Assembly: GCA_040954595.2 (NCBI GenBank)
Contig: CM082586.2
Span: 9,796,001 to 9,860,000 of the forward strand
Source: Balanoglossus misakiensis
Lineage: Eukaryota > Hemichordata
Direction of reading: 5' to 3'
Length of the DNA: 64,000 nt
Below are positions 30,853 through 45,000 of the stretch, piece after piece (positions within the stretch are counted from its first letter, which is position 1; each line of letters starts with the position of its first letter). Both the position numbers and the translations under genes were made by a program. The notes beneath the pieces are model-generated. The model did not search any database. It was not told the origin of the DNA and saw only the letters and a program-made list of their open reading frames with translations.

Positions 30853-32455
30853 TATTTTCTGTAAAATAGACATTTAATTGGCAAGCCGTCCTGCATCAAT
30901 TATTAATTGTGTACATGCACTAAAGCGCCCTCACTGCTGGGTGTGTTGTATGGTCTTTAACCCTGTTTCAAATTAGAGTACTTTCTGCAATTTCAAGACA
31001 GATCTTACGTGCCATTGGAGAGCTCCATTGACTGGTCATTCATACTGTTTTCATTCATTCATTGCGGCATCAATATATTTTATCTATTCTAGCCAAAGAG
31101 CTTGGCACCTGTTGAAATGAACTCATCTGCTGTGGGCCAGTTTATTGGTGGCAGTTGAGCTGAGGAGAGCACCTTCCTTCCCGGCACGCCACCAAGTAAA
31201 GTTCCACGCCGCCCACCACAGATGCCAGCATTCATTCATGCGAGTGAGTGTAATTGCAAATTTGCCTATTCTAGATTCTTACGTGCCATTGGAGAGCTCC
31301 ATTGACTGGTCATTCATACTGTTTTCATTCATTCATTGCGGCATCAATATATTTTATCTATTCTAGCCAAAGAGCTTGGCACCTGTTGAAATGAACTCAT
31401 CTGCTGTGGGCCAGTTTATTGGTGGCAGTTGAGCTGAGGAGAGCACCTTCCTTCCCGGCACGCCACCAAGTAAAGTTCCACGCCGCCCACCACAGATGCC
31501 AGCATTCATTCATGCGAGTGAGTGTAATTGCAAATTTGCCTATTCTAGATCTGTAATGGAAATGGAGAAAGTACCTTATATTTTCTGTAAAATAGACATT
31601 TAATTGGCAAGCCGTCCTGCATCAATTCTTAATTGTGTACATGCACTAAAGCGCCCTCACTGCTGGGTGTGTTGTATGGTCTTTAACCCTGTTTCAAATT
31701 AGAGTACTTTCTGCAATTTCAAGACAGATCTTACGTGCCATTGGAGAGCTCCATTGACTGGTCATTCATACTGTTTTCATTCATTCATTGCGGCATCAAT
31801 ATATTTTATCTATTCTAGCCAAAGAGCTTGGCACCTGTTGAAATGAACTCATCTGCTGTGGGCCAGTTTATTGGTGGCAGTTGAGCTGAGGAGAGCACCT
31901 TCCTTCCCGGCACGCCACCAAGTAAAGTTCCACGCCGCCCACCACAGATGCCAGCATTCATTCATGCGAGTGAGTGTAATTGCAAATTTGCCTATTCTAG
32001 ATTCTTACGTGCCATTGGAGAGCTCCATTGACTGGTCATTCATACTGTTTTCATTCATTCATTGCGGCATCAATATATTTTATCTATTCTAGCCAAAGAG
32101 CTTGGCACCTGTTGAAATGAACTCATCTGCTGTGGGCCAGTTTATTGGTGGCAGTTGAGCTGAGGAGAGCACCTTCCTTCCCGGCACGCCACCAAGTAAA
32201 GTTCCACGCCGCCCACCACAGATGCCAGCATTCATTCATGCGAGTGAGTGTAATTGCAAATTTGCCTATTCTAGATCTGTAATGGAAATGGAGAAAGTAC
32301 CTTATATTTTCTGTAAAATAGACATTTAATTGGCAAGCCGTCCTGCATCAATTATTAATTGTGTACATGCACTAAAGCGCCCTCACTGCTGGGTGTGTTG
32401 TATGGTCTTTAACCCTGTTTCAAATTAGAGTACTTTCTGCAATTTCAAGACAGAT
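30853..32455. repeat. Satellite array 2 (blocks A and B)
   Basis: This continues the satellite of array 1: truncated A, then B, B, A, B, B, A. B-to-B joints read TCTAGATTCTTACG, a form absent from array 1 (there AATCTTACG or AATTCTTACG). The array ends exactly at the end of a block A (CAAGACAGAT), immediately followed by ATACTTAT repeats. So the whole satellite, over both arrays, begins and ends with block A next to the same ATATACTTAT motif. Confidence 0.95.
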
Positions 32456-32488
32456 ATACTTATATACTTATATACTTATATATTAGAT
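32456..32488. repeat. (ATACTTAT)n microsatellite
   Basis: Three to four copies of ATACTTAT directly follow the last satellite block. The same motif precedes the first block of array 1 at about 15150. Confidence 0.7.
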
Positions 32489-32621
32489 GAAACACCGAAA
32501 AAGGTATCAACTAGTTAGTGATTTTAGCCCGTGATTGCAATGTTTGATTGAAACGCGAAAAGCTGATCGATAGCTCTACATTGTGGTCTCCGAGGTCAAA
32601 GGTTGGCCGGTCATGGCGATA

Positions 32622-32811
32622 CCATTATTAAAATAGGGGCCAGTCATCAAAACGTAAGTGAGCCAAAAAACTACAGGTCAGATAAATTGTTTTCTCGTAA
32701 ATTCAACATTAGAATCAAATTTGGCGTTGGAAACAAACGGCGGGTCGCCAGTTCCTGGTCTGGAGGCTGGTAGAGTCACGTCTTGAAGACTGGCCCCTAT
32801 TTTAATAATGG
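32622..32811. mobile_element. Short inverted-repeat element (MITE-like)
   Basis: CCATTATTAAAATAGGGGCC at 32622 and its following bases to ACGT at 32655 are matched, inverted, by 32778-32811 with only two differences over 34 bases. The 190-base element has no coding content. A target duplication is not evident. Confidence 0.65.
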
Positions 32812-35476
32812 CATTCCAGCATATGTCTCTATACCCGAATCGACAATTAACATTACAGGACAGCTGACGGATATAAAATTTATACTTTATAGAGAGGAAC
32901 AAATTCAGACTTAAACATACTTTATATGTTTGTATTTTACAGCTGGGATACTTTTCTGTGCGTAAAGATAAACACTGGTCGCAATAAATGACGTCGAGTG
33001 GTTTCAGTTGAATTCCATTTGTGCGAGGCAGGTGTGGACAGCATGCAAAGCGGCGTTGTTATTGGCGCGGTTCCTTTAAAGTGTTTTACTCTGTCATTCA
33101 GCGAGTTTTCTGACCGCGTATGAAGTTCGGTGTCCAGTGGCGTTGACGGCGTGTCATTCAGAAATCTATGTTCAGTGTATTCAGTTCAAGACTGAAGTCA
33201 GCAAATGTTACAATTATTAGTTTGTTTGTGGAAGTTGGAAATGATGCAACAAGGATTCTTGAATGTATTCGAGATTTTAAAAAGAAGATGTAGTGCTCTA
33301 AAGGGCCATTGTGACGACAATATTTTGCCCAACAGCTGTATAAACTGTTGCTCACGATAATTCCTGACTTTATCGCGGTCTGGTTGAAAAATGTTTGTAT
33401 GTTACTTGATTGTGGTGGAGTGTTTTTCTGCCGACTAAACAAACATTCTGTGCCATATATTAAGTGTGTTGAGTGGTTTCCGCCAAAGTCTATACGCATA
33501 AAGTCAATAGATTAAACAGTATTTAATCGTTAAGAGATGCCCCCCCCCCCCCCCCCCCGTTACGCTTATACATTTCAACACATATATGCACAAACGAATG
33601 GACAATTTGCATTACAAAACAGCTGGTAAAATTCATACTTGCATTTTATAGAGAAGAAAAAACTTAAAAGACTTAAACTTATATGCTGATAGTTTACAGC
33701 AGGGGTATTTTGTGTGTGTAAAGGTAAACACTAATAGCAATAAATGACGTCGAGTGGTTTCGGTTGAATTCCATTTGTGCAAGGCAGTGGTGGACAGCAA
33801 TAAACCATGCAAAGTAGCGCTGTTATCAATGCGGTTTCCATAAAGTTGTCTGCTCCGTCATTCAGCGAGTATTCTGACTGTGTATGCAGGTCGACATCCA
33901 GTGGCTTTGACGGCGTGGCATTCGGCGGTAAGTGTAATAAGACTAAAGTTAGCTAATTTGCCAATTATTACTTTGTATGTAGGAATTAATGTTTTGAAAT
34001 GATGCCACGAGTCTTCTTGAATTTAATTGACATTATAAAATGCTGATGTTGGCTGGCAAAAGTAAATTCTCAGTTAATATCCTGAACATCTAAAAGAGTA
34101 TTGCAATGAATGATCATTGTAATTTGTGGACATTATTTGCTTTATTTTTGTTTTAAAAGAACAAGTTCACATTGCATTGCGACACTTTGTATTTAGTTTG
34201 CAAAGTGGTTAGACGTACGTAGTTTTGGAAGCAAAGCGGACAAAATACGGCTACATACAAGACACTTGACTATTCTGACACGCGATTCTGTTGACAGTAC
34301 AGTGTGTCCTCGATGCAATCTACTGTGTACTCACACTCATGAATCTACTTAACGTGTCAGGATTTACTGTTTTACTTGTTCGAGCACAGTCATCACTGCT
34401 CGACTGAGCTTGTCAAGAAAGCCGAAACGGAGTAGCACAAAACCCCAAATCAATCATGCAACATTCACGTAAGACAGCGATCTGCAGTCGAAATAGAATA
34501 GTACTGGACAAGTAACGGTTTAATTTATATGTGGACACATTTGTGAGACGTACATTCTGATTGGCTTCGTTTCGTCAACTCTGTAACTGGCCGATGAATG
34601 ATTGATTAATTCTAAATATGAGAAATAAAACATTGTCTCTTCTGGCAACGCAGAAACTGTACAAGGGGATGGGGAATAGTTTACGTCAATGTGTTGAATG
34701 CAAAACAGCTGTATGAATTCTAGCTCATGAAAATCCTGACTTTATCGCGATCTGGTTGAGAGGTGTTTTTCTATCCTGCTTGATTGTGAGTTTGAATGGC
34801 GGAGTATTTCTCTACCAACTAAAACATTCTGTGCTATAAAATGTGTTGAGTGGTTTCGGTATGCCATAAAGCCAAAACAATAAACAGTATACATGTATTT
34901 AATCTTTAAGACCCGAAGTAAATTTCTTCTGATTACAAGCTGAATAGATTGTTTGTATGACAATTAATTTCGAAACGGATTCCACGGATCGGAATATCCA
35001 CAAAAACAATTCTTGATGTACATATAATGCCAAACATCATAGCTGAAAGGTCACTTTACTCCTTTACCTCGTACCACTGAGAGAGCGCTGATAACAGCAA
35101 TCAAATCAATATTGGCTGACAATTTTATGAATACTGGTCTTGGTTTTAATAAATCCTAGTCGAAAAGGATTAATGCGAATGAACGGTGCTGATAAAGATG
35201 ACAGAATTAACACTGGTACACATGCAATCTCACTGACTCCAAATAAAATCAGATGAAGGTGTTGATGAAGGCCATTCTCTATGACAATAATAACTGCAAG
35301 CAATTGCTTATCTACATTACACGTGTTAGGGCGTTGAATCCGATTGACTCGTTAGCGACAAGAGGGAGGACAACAGTAGTACAGGGATGGAAATCAAAAA
35401 TTGGATTTACCCGTCTAAAACTGTTAGTCAATGTGGGTCTTATGATTTATGGATATTATATGTAAACTTGAATTAA

Positions 35477-36041
35477 GCAATAACCCCCGCCGCAGGCGGG
35501 TATACACGAGATTTGGGTACAATTCGAGACATATAGCACGAGCCGTCAGGCGAGTGCTATATGGAGCGAATTGTACCCAAATCGAGTGTATACCCGACTG
35601 AGGCGGGGGTTATTGCTATTACATTATATCAACAACTGTTTTTGTGGCATATCAGTGTCATTTTCTTACCGAAACGGTGTCAGAAAGAGAAATTACGATC
35701 GTGAACCAACATGGCGACGACGAATGTAAACACGAGCGGCCGGGATCGAGCATTAAACATGAAGCAGACGACAAAAAGTGACAAGACGGGCATCGCGCGT
35801 GGCAAAGCGACAAATATATCCACAGAGCAGTTCCAAAATAAAACGTCCGTTAATTCAACATTATTTTTGTTTTATTTATTTGGTTTAAACACGCGCGACT
35901 GTGGTTTAGCCCACATTTTGCTGCCGTATGCTAGTTCAGGGGCCCGTTTTACCACTGCTAGCCATGGTAAAACAGTATTTTACCATTGCTGGATTCAGCT
36001 CTCGTCCAATCAGAATCGCGGATGGTAGCATGATATAATAT
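35477..36041. mobile_element. Insertion inside the composite repeat, starting with a 140-bp palindrome
   Basis: The third round of the repeat reads GTAAACTTAAGTTAACCTACTT where the first reads GTAAACTTGAATTA, 565 extra bases, then GCCTTCTTCAAG. So this segment is an insertion, with ATTA at both borders. Its first 140 bases (35477-35616) fold back: GCAATAACCCCCGCC and GGGTATACAC on the left pair with GTGTATACCC and GGCGGGGGTTATTGC on the right, with inner stems TTTGGGTACAATTCG and CATATAGCAC. The rest holds an ATG in good context at 35711 and a GGTAAAACAGTATTTTACC hairpin. Confidence 0.7.
35711..36028 (+). CDS. Small open frame within the insertion, function unknown
   Basis: A frame of 105 codons starts at ATG 35711 (CCAACATGGCG, strong context) with MATTNVNTSGRDRALNMKQT. 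Its first 50 codons are GC-richer than the flanks, basic and Thr/Lys/Asn-rich, as in a disordered or DNA-binding tail. The rest is hydrophobic and looks like chance. It may be the 5' exon of a captured gene fragment. No family was recognised. Confidence 0.2.
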   Translation: MATTNVNTSGRDRALNMKQTTKSDKTGIARGKATNISTEQFQNKTSVNSTLFLFYLFGLNTRDCGLAHILLPYASSGARFTTASHGKTVFYHCWIQLSSNQNRGW

Positions 36042-39000
36042 AATTAGCCTTCTTCAAGTTGGCGTTTATCCGTTATACGACTTAGTTCATGTTTAAGTTA
36101 TTTTTTTTTTCAATACACGCGCGGTTATCCAACGTGTGACAAAAAAAACTGAGAAGTCCCGGTCTCTCATGACGACATTTTATTTACAATTTTTCTGGTT
36201 ACACGTATTTAACCTTTTCGCTGATTTGTTGTAAACTAACTTTTTATGAGCAGCAGGTCCTAGCTTGAGATTAACACATGTTGAAATACATGCCTGTGTT
36301 ACTTTGTAGTCATTCTGATAATGCGTCTATAAACATGGCAGACCGGAGTCATGCAATATAAATGAATGATGACCTCTGACCCGACATGAGTTCCTTCAAG
36401 GTGACGCAGGTATGGCGCCAGCCTTTCACAATATATGTGACAGCTGGGCTGACATAGCTATATAATGTGCTGTAGACACAATTTCGTCTGACTGGGCCTG
36501 CAATTTAGGCCTGTCCTGGCCCAATTTTCTAAAAAATAATACCCCTTGAAATACAATATTCTACTCAATATGTCATGATTGACTGTATACTTGTTCGAGC
36601 GGTGTCCTTTTGACAGTCAGACCTGAGCGACTCTACTGAAGTCTCCGGATAATAAGCGGACACGAGCAAAAGGATTTACACACGGTCACTCCTCGACTGT
36701 TATTTACACCATCGCCGAAACGGAGCAGCGAATCACCAAACACTCACGCAGGACAGCGATCTGTAGTAGAAAAAAATAATACCAATCGGCAAGGCAAAGT
36801 AACTGTTAAAATTTGCATTTCGATACATTTATGAGACGCACGTTCTGATTGGTTCTATTTCGCCAGCGCTCGAATAGTCTAGAAGTTGTGATGTAACTAG
36901 CGCCCCCTTGTAGTCAATCACATAAACCGAACACTGGTGATTGGGCGTTACATTATAGTAAAGGTGGGGCTAATTAAAAATTTAACCCATCCTTAATTAC
37001 ACTCATGTATATCATTTGTCCAATCCTAACAGTGTGGAATTGACTTCAGAGGGTCGCTAGTTACATCACAATTCCCAGGTTTTATTGGGCCAGTGGCATG
37101 TAGTAGCATGCATGACTCTAGACATAATTTTGAAAGCAAAGCGGACAAAATACGGCTAGATACTAAACTAGTATAATTAAAAACATGCGAAATAAACCAC
37201 GGCCTCTTTTGGCAACTCAGAAACTGTTGCTCTAAAGGGGCCATGGTTGCGACAATATTTTGCCAAACGGCTATATAAAATGTAGCTCACGATAATTCCT
37301 GACTTTATCGCGAACTGGTTGAAAAATGTTTGTAGCTACTTGATTGTGGTGGGGTGTTTTTCTGCCGACTAAACAAACACTCTGTGCTATATATTAAGTG
37401 TGTTGAGTGGTTTCCGTCAAAGACTATACGCGTAAAGCCAATAGAACAAACAGTATTTAATCTTTAAGACCCAAAGTAAATTGCTTCTGATACGTACCTG
37501 TACATACCAAGCTGAACAGACAGCATGTCAATAAACTTCAAAGTAAACTATCGGATTATCCAAAAAAAAAATACCTAGATCAACAATACCTAAAGAATAG
37601 TCACAGAAACCTCATGAATGGAAGGCCAAACTTATGTTCTTGTGTGGGCAGGGATGTCATTTACACTTCTTTACTTAGTACATGAGTGAGTGTGAATGCA
37701 CTGATATGAACAACACTACAATCGATGTTGGTAATTAGGAACAATAGTCAAAGTTTACGTTTTAATTCTAAAAGTATGAATGCAGTTGAGCAGTGCTGAT
37801 AACATTTACACACTAGACACTGATACACATGGAGTCTCACTGACTCCAACATGTAATCAGATGCAGGTGAAGGCCATTCTCTGTTGATAAGAGCAATAAA
37901 ATTGATCGACACTTTTATGCCAACTGGCCAATGTTTGCCTAAAAAATTTGCTAACGTGGGTCTTATACTGTTGTTCTTGTTAACTTTGCAAGCAGTTGAC
38001 TAATAAAACATTAATCTTCGTTGCACATAGGAGGGCGTTGAATCCGATTGACTTGGTAGCGACAAGAGGGAGGACAACAGTAGTACAGGATTAGAAATCC
38101 AAACTTAGGCTGAACCGTCTAAACTTTTATCAACGTGGGTCTTATACTGTTGTTCTTATCAGTGCGTTTGTTGTGGGTGACGTGTCAATTGCCCTTCTTT
38201 AAACATGTCTCAGCTCACAAATTATAGATTGATGTTGATTTTTTTAGTTTATTAGTTTTTTAGTTTATAACTTTAGTCTCCATGTTTTTTCTGTTATCGC
38301 ATGCATGCCCCTTTACGATAATGTGCATTTACACACGGCCCAATATTTTTGGATTTTGATTTGCCCTCTTTGAGGAAAAAAGAGTATTCGTGGACATGAC
38401 ATCGTTTATTCCTGTTTAAATAAATATAAACATTTTGACCGACCCTAGACTTTAAAAACATGCGAAATAAACCACAGCCTCGTTTGGCAACTCAGAAACT
38501 GTTGCTCTGAAGGGGCCATGGTTGCGACAATATTTTGCCAAACAGCTGTATGACCTGAGGCTCACCTGAGATTATCGCGATCTTGCTGAAAACAATGTTT
38601 GTAGCTATTTGATTGTGGTGGAGTGTTTTACTGCCGACTAAACAAACACCCTGTGCTATATATTAAGTGTGTTGAGTGGTTTCCGTCAAAGTCTATACGC
38701 GTAAAGCCAATAGAACAAACAGTATTTATTCTTTAAGACACAAAGCTCAACAGACAGCATGTCAATAAACTTCAAACTAAACCATCGGAATATCAAGAAC
38801 AATAGTTACAGAAACCTCATGAATGGAAGGCCAAACTTATGACTTTTATAGTGGTCTTGTGTGGACAGGGATGTCATTTACACTTCTTTACATAGTACAT
38901 GAAAGAGTGTGAACGCGCTGATATGAACAACAATTCAATCGATGTTGGCTAATAGGAACCATAGTCAAAGTTAAAGTTTTAATTCTAAAAGTATGAATGC

Positions 39001-42000
39001 AGTTGAGCAGTGCTGATAACAGTTACACACAGGACACTGGTACACATGGAGTCTCACTGACTCCAACATGTAAGAAGGCCATTCTCTATTGATAAGAGCA
39101 ATACAATTGACCGACATTTTTTGACAACTGGTCAATGTTAGGTCTTATACCGTTGTTCTTATCAGTGCGTGTATTGTGGTCTTGTGTCAATTTCGTTTCT
39201 TCGAACATGTCTAACCTCACAAATTCTAGATTTGAGAGCCTCATCACTCCCCCCCCCATTTGTGCTGAATTTATCTTCCCCATTTTTGTAATATCTCCAA
39301 ATTCCAGGGATGACCCCCCCCCGCTATGCTAATACATTCCAACGCATATAGGTACAAAATAATCAACAATATGCAATACAAGAGAGCTGATAAAATTCAT
39401 ACTTGTTTTTTATAGAGAAGAACATTTTTAGACTTAAACTATTTCATGCTTATAGTTTACAGCTGGGGTATTTTGTGTGTGTAAAGGTAAACAGTAGTTG
39501 CAATAAATGTTGTCGAGTGGTTTCAGTTGAATTCCATCTGTGCGAGGCAGTGGTGAACAGCAATAAACCTTGCAAAGTGACGCTGTTATCAATGCGGTTC
39601 CTTTAAAGTTGTCTGCTCTGTCATTCAGCGAGTTTTCTGACCGTGTATACAGGTCGGTGTCCAGTGGCGTTGACGGTGTGCCATTAAGAAATCTATGTTG
39701 AGTGTATTCAGTTCAAGACTGAAGTCAGCTACAATTATTAGTTTGTTTGTGGAAGTTGGAAATGATACAACAAGGATTCTTGAATTTAGTCGAGATTTTA
39801 AAAAGAAGATGTAGTGCTCTAAAGGGGCCATTGTTGCGACAATATTTTGCCAAACAGCTGTGACCTGTAGCTCACGATAATTCCTGACTTTATCGCGATC
39901 TGGTTGAAAAATGTTTGTATGTTACTTGATTGTGGTGGTGTGTTTTTCTGCCGACTAAACAAACATTCTGTGCTATATATTAAGTGTGTTGAGTGGTTTC
40001 TGTCAAAGTCTATACGCGTAAGGCCAATAGAACAAACATCATTTAATCTTTACGACCCAAATTAAACTGCTTCTAATACGTACCTGTACATACCAAGCTG
40101 AACAGACAGCATACCAATAAACTTCAAACTAAACCACCAGAATATCGAAAACAACAATACCTAAAGAATAGTCACAGAAACCTCATGAATGGAAGGCCAA
40201 ACTTATGACTTTTATAGTGGTCTTGTGTGGACAGGGACTTCTTTACATGGTACATGAAAGAGTGTAAACGCACTGATATGAACAACAATTCAATCGATGT
40301 TGGCTAATATGAACAAGAGTCAAAGTTTAAGTTTTAATTTTAAAATTATGAATGCAGTTGAGCAGTGCTGATAACAGTTACACACTGGACACTGGTACAC
40401 ATGGAGTCTCACTGACTCCAACATGTAATCAGATGCAGAAGAAGGCCATTCTCTGTTGATAAGAGTTATACAATTGGCCGACAGTTTTTGACAACTGGTC
40501 AATGTTAGGTCTTATACCGCTGTTCTTATCAGTGCGTGTATTGTGGTCTTGTGTCAATTTCCTTTCTTCAAGCTACGTGATTGTGGTGGAGTGTTTCTCT
40601 GCCGTCTAAACAAACATTCTGTGCTATATCTTAAGTGTGTTCAGTGGTTTCCGTCAAAGTCTATACGCATAAAGTCAATAGATTAAACTGTATTTAGATG
40701 CCCCCCCCCCCCCGCTACGCTAATACATTCCAACACATATATGCAGAAAAGAATTGACAATTTGCATTACAAAACTGCTGGTAAAACTCAAACTTGCATT
40801 TTATAGAGAAGAAAAAACTTTACACTTAAGCGTTATATGCTTATAGTTTACAGCAGGGGTATTCTGTGTGTGTAAAGGTAAAGACTAGTTGCAATAAATG
40901 ACGTCGAGTGGTTTCGGTTGAATTTCATTTGTGCGAGGCAGTGGTGGACAGCAATAAACCATGCAAAGCGGCGTTGTTATCAATGCGGTTCCTTTAAAGT
41001 TGTCTGCTCTGTCATACAGCGAGTATTCTGACCGTGTATGCAGGTCGACGTCTAGTGGCTTTGACGGCGTGTCATTCAGAACTCGGCGGTAAGCGTAATA
41101 AGACTAAAGTTAGCTAATTTACCAATTATTAGTTTGTATGTAGGAATTAATATTTTGAAATGATGCCACAAGCCTTCTTGAATTTAATTGACATTATAAA
41201 ATGATGATTGGCTGGCAAAAGTAAATTCTCAGTTTATATCATGAACATCTAAAACATTATTGTAACGAATGATCATTGCAATTATTTTTGTTTTCAAAGA
41301 ACAGTTCACAGTGCATTGCGACACTTTTTGTTTACGTTGCAAAGTGGTGCACCCCTTACAGAAAGTTCCATAGATTTTCCATAATGTATTAATTGCAATT
41401 TTTTTACAACATTAACGATAATCGAACGAAAATCTACCGAAGATCTGAGGACTTTTTCCGTGGCCATGTAGCCACGCAATCCTGTAGACAGTGCAGTGTG
41501 TCCTCGATGTAATCTTCTGTGGAACATATGTGTACTCACACTCATGAAGCTACTCAACGTGTCAGGATTTACCGTTGTACTTGTTCGAGCACTGTCATCA
41601 CTGCTCGACTGAGCTTGCCAAGAAAACGGAGTAGCACAAAACCCCAAATCAATCATGCAACATTCACGTAAGACAGCGATGTGTAGTCGAAATAGAATAG
41701 TACTGGCTCCGTTTCGTCAACTCTGTAACTGGCCGATGAATGATTGATTAATTCTAAACATGAGAAATAAAACATGGGGTGGGGAATAATTTACGTCAAT
41801 GTGTTGAATGCAAAACGGCTGTATGAATTCTAGCTCATGATAATTCTGACATTATCACGATCTTTTTGAGAAGTGTTTCTATCCTGCTTGATTGTGTGCT
41901 TGAATGGTGGAGTATTTCTCTACCAACTGTGTTGAGTGGTTTCGGTATGCCATAAAGCCAATACAATAAACAGTATACATGTATTTAATCTTTAAGACCC

Positions 42001-45000
42001 GAAGTAAATTTCTTCTGATTACAAGCTGAATAAATTGTTTGTATGACAATTAATTTCAAAACGGATTCCACGGATCGGAATATCCACAACAACAATTCTT
42101 GATGTACATATAGTCCAAAACATCATAGCTGAAAGGTCAAATTTACGAATACATTTTATAGTGGTCATGTCACAAATATCCCCCATACTCCTTTACTTTG
42201 TACCACTGAGAGAGCGCTGATAACAGCAATAAAATCAATATTGGCTGACAATTTTATGAATACTGGTCTTGGTTTCAATAAATTCTAGTCTAAAAGGATT
42301 AATGCGAATTAACGGTGCTGATAAAGATAATTAACACTGGTCCACATGCAATCTCACTGACTCCAATTATAATCAGATAAAGGTGTTGATGAAGGCCATT
42401 CTCTATGACAATAATAACTGCAAGCAATTGCCAAGCAAACTGTTATCTACATTACACGCGTTAGGACTCCAAATGAAATCAGATGCAGATTTTGCAAGCA
42501 GTTGACTAATAAAACATTTATCTTCGTTGCACATAGGAGGGCGTTGAATACAACAGTAGTACAGGATTAGAAATCCAAACTTAGGCTGAACTGTCTAAAC
42601 TTTTGTCAACGTGGGTCTTATACTGTTTTTCTTATCAGTGCGTTTGGTGTGGGTGACGTGTCAATTGCCCTTCTTTAAACACGTCTCAGCTCACAAATTC
42701 TAGATTGATGTTGATTTGTTTTAGTTTATTAGTTTTTTAGTTTATAACTTTAGTCTCCATGTTTTTTTCTGTTATCGCATGCATGCCCCTTTACGATAAT
42801 ATGCATTTACACACGGCCACATTTATTTTTATTTTGATTTGCCCTCTTCCAGGAAAAAAGAGTATTCGTGAACATGACATCGTTTATTCCTGTTTAAATA
42901 AATATGAACATTTTGACCGAACGTAAACGTTAAAAACCAGAATATTGAAAACAACAATACCTAAAGAATAGTCACAGAAACCTCATTAATTGAAGGCCAA
43001 ACTTGTGTTCTTGTGTGGACAGGGATGTCATTTACACTTCTTTACATAGTACATGAAAGAGTGTAAACGCGCTGATATGAACAACAATTCAATCGATGTT
43101 GGCTAATAGGAACCATAGTCAAAGTTAAATTAATTCTAACAGTATGAATGCAGTTGAGCAGTGCTGATAACAATTACACACTTAACACTGGTACACATGG
43201 AGTCTCACTGACTCCAACATGTAAGAAGGCCATTCTCTATTGATAAGAGCAATACAATTGACCGACATTTTTTGACAACTGGTCAATGTTAGGTCTTATA
43301 CCGCTGTTCTTATCAGTGCGTGTATTGTGGTCTTGTGTCAATTTCCTTTCTTCGAACATGTCTAACCTCACAGATTTTAGATTTGAGAGCCTCATCACCC
43401 CCCCCCCCCCATTTGTGCTGAATTTATCTTCCCCATTTTTGTAATATCTCCAAATTCCAGGGCTGACCCCCCCCCCCCCCCCCCGCTATGCTAATACATT
43501 CCAACACATATAGGTACAAAAGAATCAACAATATGCATTACAAGACAGCTGATAAAATTCATACTTGTTTTTTTATAGAGAAGAACATTGTTAGACTTAA
43601 ACTTTTTCTGCTTATAGTTTACAGCTGAGGTATTTTGTGTGTGTAAAGGTAAACAGTAGTTGCAATAAATGTCGTCGAGTGGTTTCAGTTGAATTCCATT
43701 TGTGTGGGGCAGTGGTGAACAGCAATAAACCATGCAAAGTGGCGCTGTTATCAATGCGGTTCCTTTAAAGTTGTCTGCTCTGTCATTTAAGTTTTCTGAT
43801 CGTGTATGCAGGTCGGTGTCCAGTGGCGTTGACGGCCTGTCATTAAGAAATCTATGTTGAGTTTATTCAGTTCAAGACTGCATGAAGTCAGCTAATGTTA
43901 CAATTATTAGTTTGTTTGTGGAAGTTGGAAATGATGCAACAAGGATTCTTGAATTTATTCGAGATTTTAAAAAGAAGATGGAGTGCTCTAAAGGGGCCAT
44001 TGTTGCGACAATATTTTGCCAAACAGTTGTATGACGTGTAGCTCACGATAATTCCTGACTTTATCGTGATCTGGTTGAAAAAGTTTGTATGTTACTTGAT
44101 TGTGGTGGAGTGTTTTTCTGCCGACTAAACAAACATTCTGTGCTATATATTAAGTGTGTTGAGTGGTTTCCGCCAAAGTCTATACGCATAAAGCCAATAG
44201 ATTAAACAGTATTTAGTCCTATAGTATTTAATCTTTAAGAGATGCCCCCCCCCCCCCCCCCGTTACGCTAATACATTCCAACACATATATGCACAAAAGA
44301 ATGGACAATTTGCATTACAAAACAGCTGGTAAAATCCATACTTGTATTTTGTAGACAAGAAAAAACTTTAGACATAAAATTTATGTGCTGATAGATTACA
44401 GCGGGGGTATTTTGTGTGTGTAAAGGTTAATACTAGTTGCAATAAATGACGTCGAGTGGTTTCGGTTGAATTCCATTTGTGCAAGGCAGTGGTGGACAGC
44501 AATAAACCATGCAAGGTGACGCTGTTATCAATGCGGTTCCTTTAATGTTGTCTGCTCTGTCATACAGCGACTATTCTGACCGTGTATGCAGGTCGACGTC
44601 CAGTGGCTTTGACGGCGTGTCATTCAGAACTCGGCGGTAAGTGTAATAAGACAAAAGTTAGCTAATTTACCAATTATTGCTTTGTATGTAGGAATTAATG
44701 TTTTGAAATGATGCAACGAGTCTTGAATTTAATTGACATTATAAAAAGATGATGTTGGCTGGCAAAAGTAAATTCTCAGTTAATATCCTGAACATCTAAA
44801 ACAGTATTGCAATGAATGATCATTGTAATTTGTGGACGTATTTGCTTCACATTGCAGTTCACATTGCATTGCGACACTTTGTGTTTACTTTGCAAAGTGG
44901 TTAGACGTACGTAGTTTTGGAAGCAAAGCGGACAAAATACAGCTAGATACTAGATACTTGACTATTCTGACACGCGATTCTGTAGACAGTACAGTGTGTC

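Noticed and set aside
34742-34963. Minus-strand frame of 73 codons, also present near 45423-45659
   Set aside because: Both are copies of the same composite-repeat module; differences change the end of the frame and no start context or splice sites support them.
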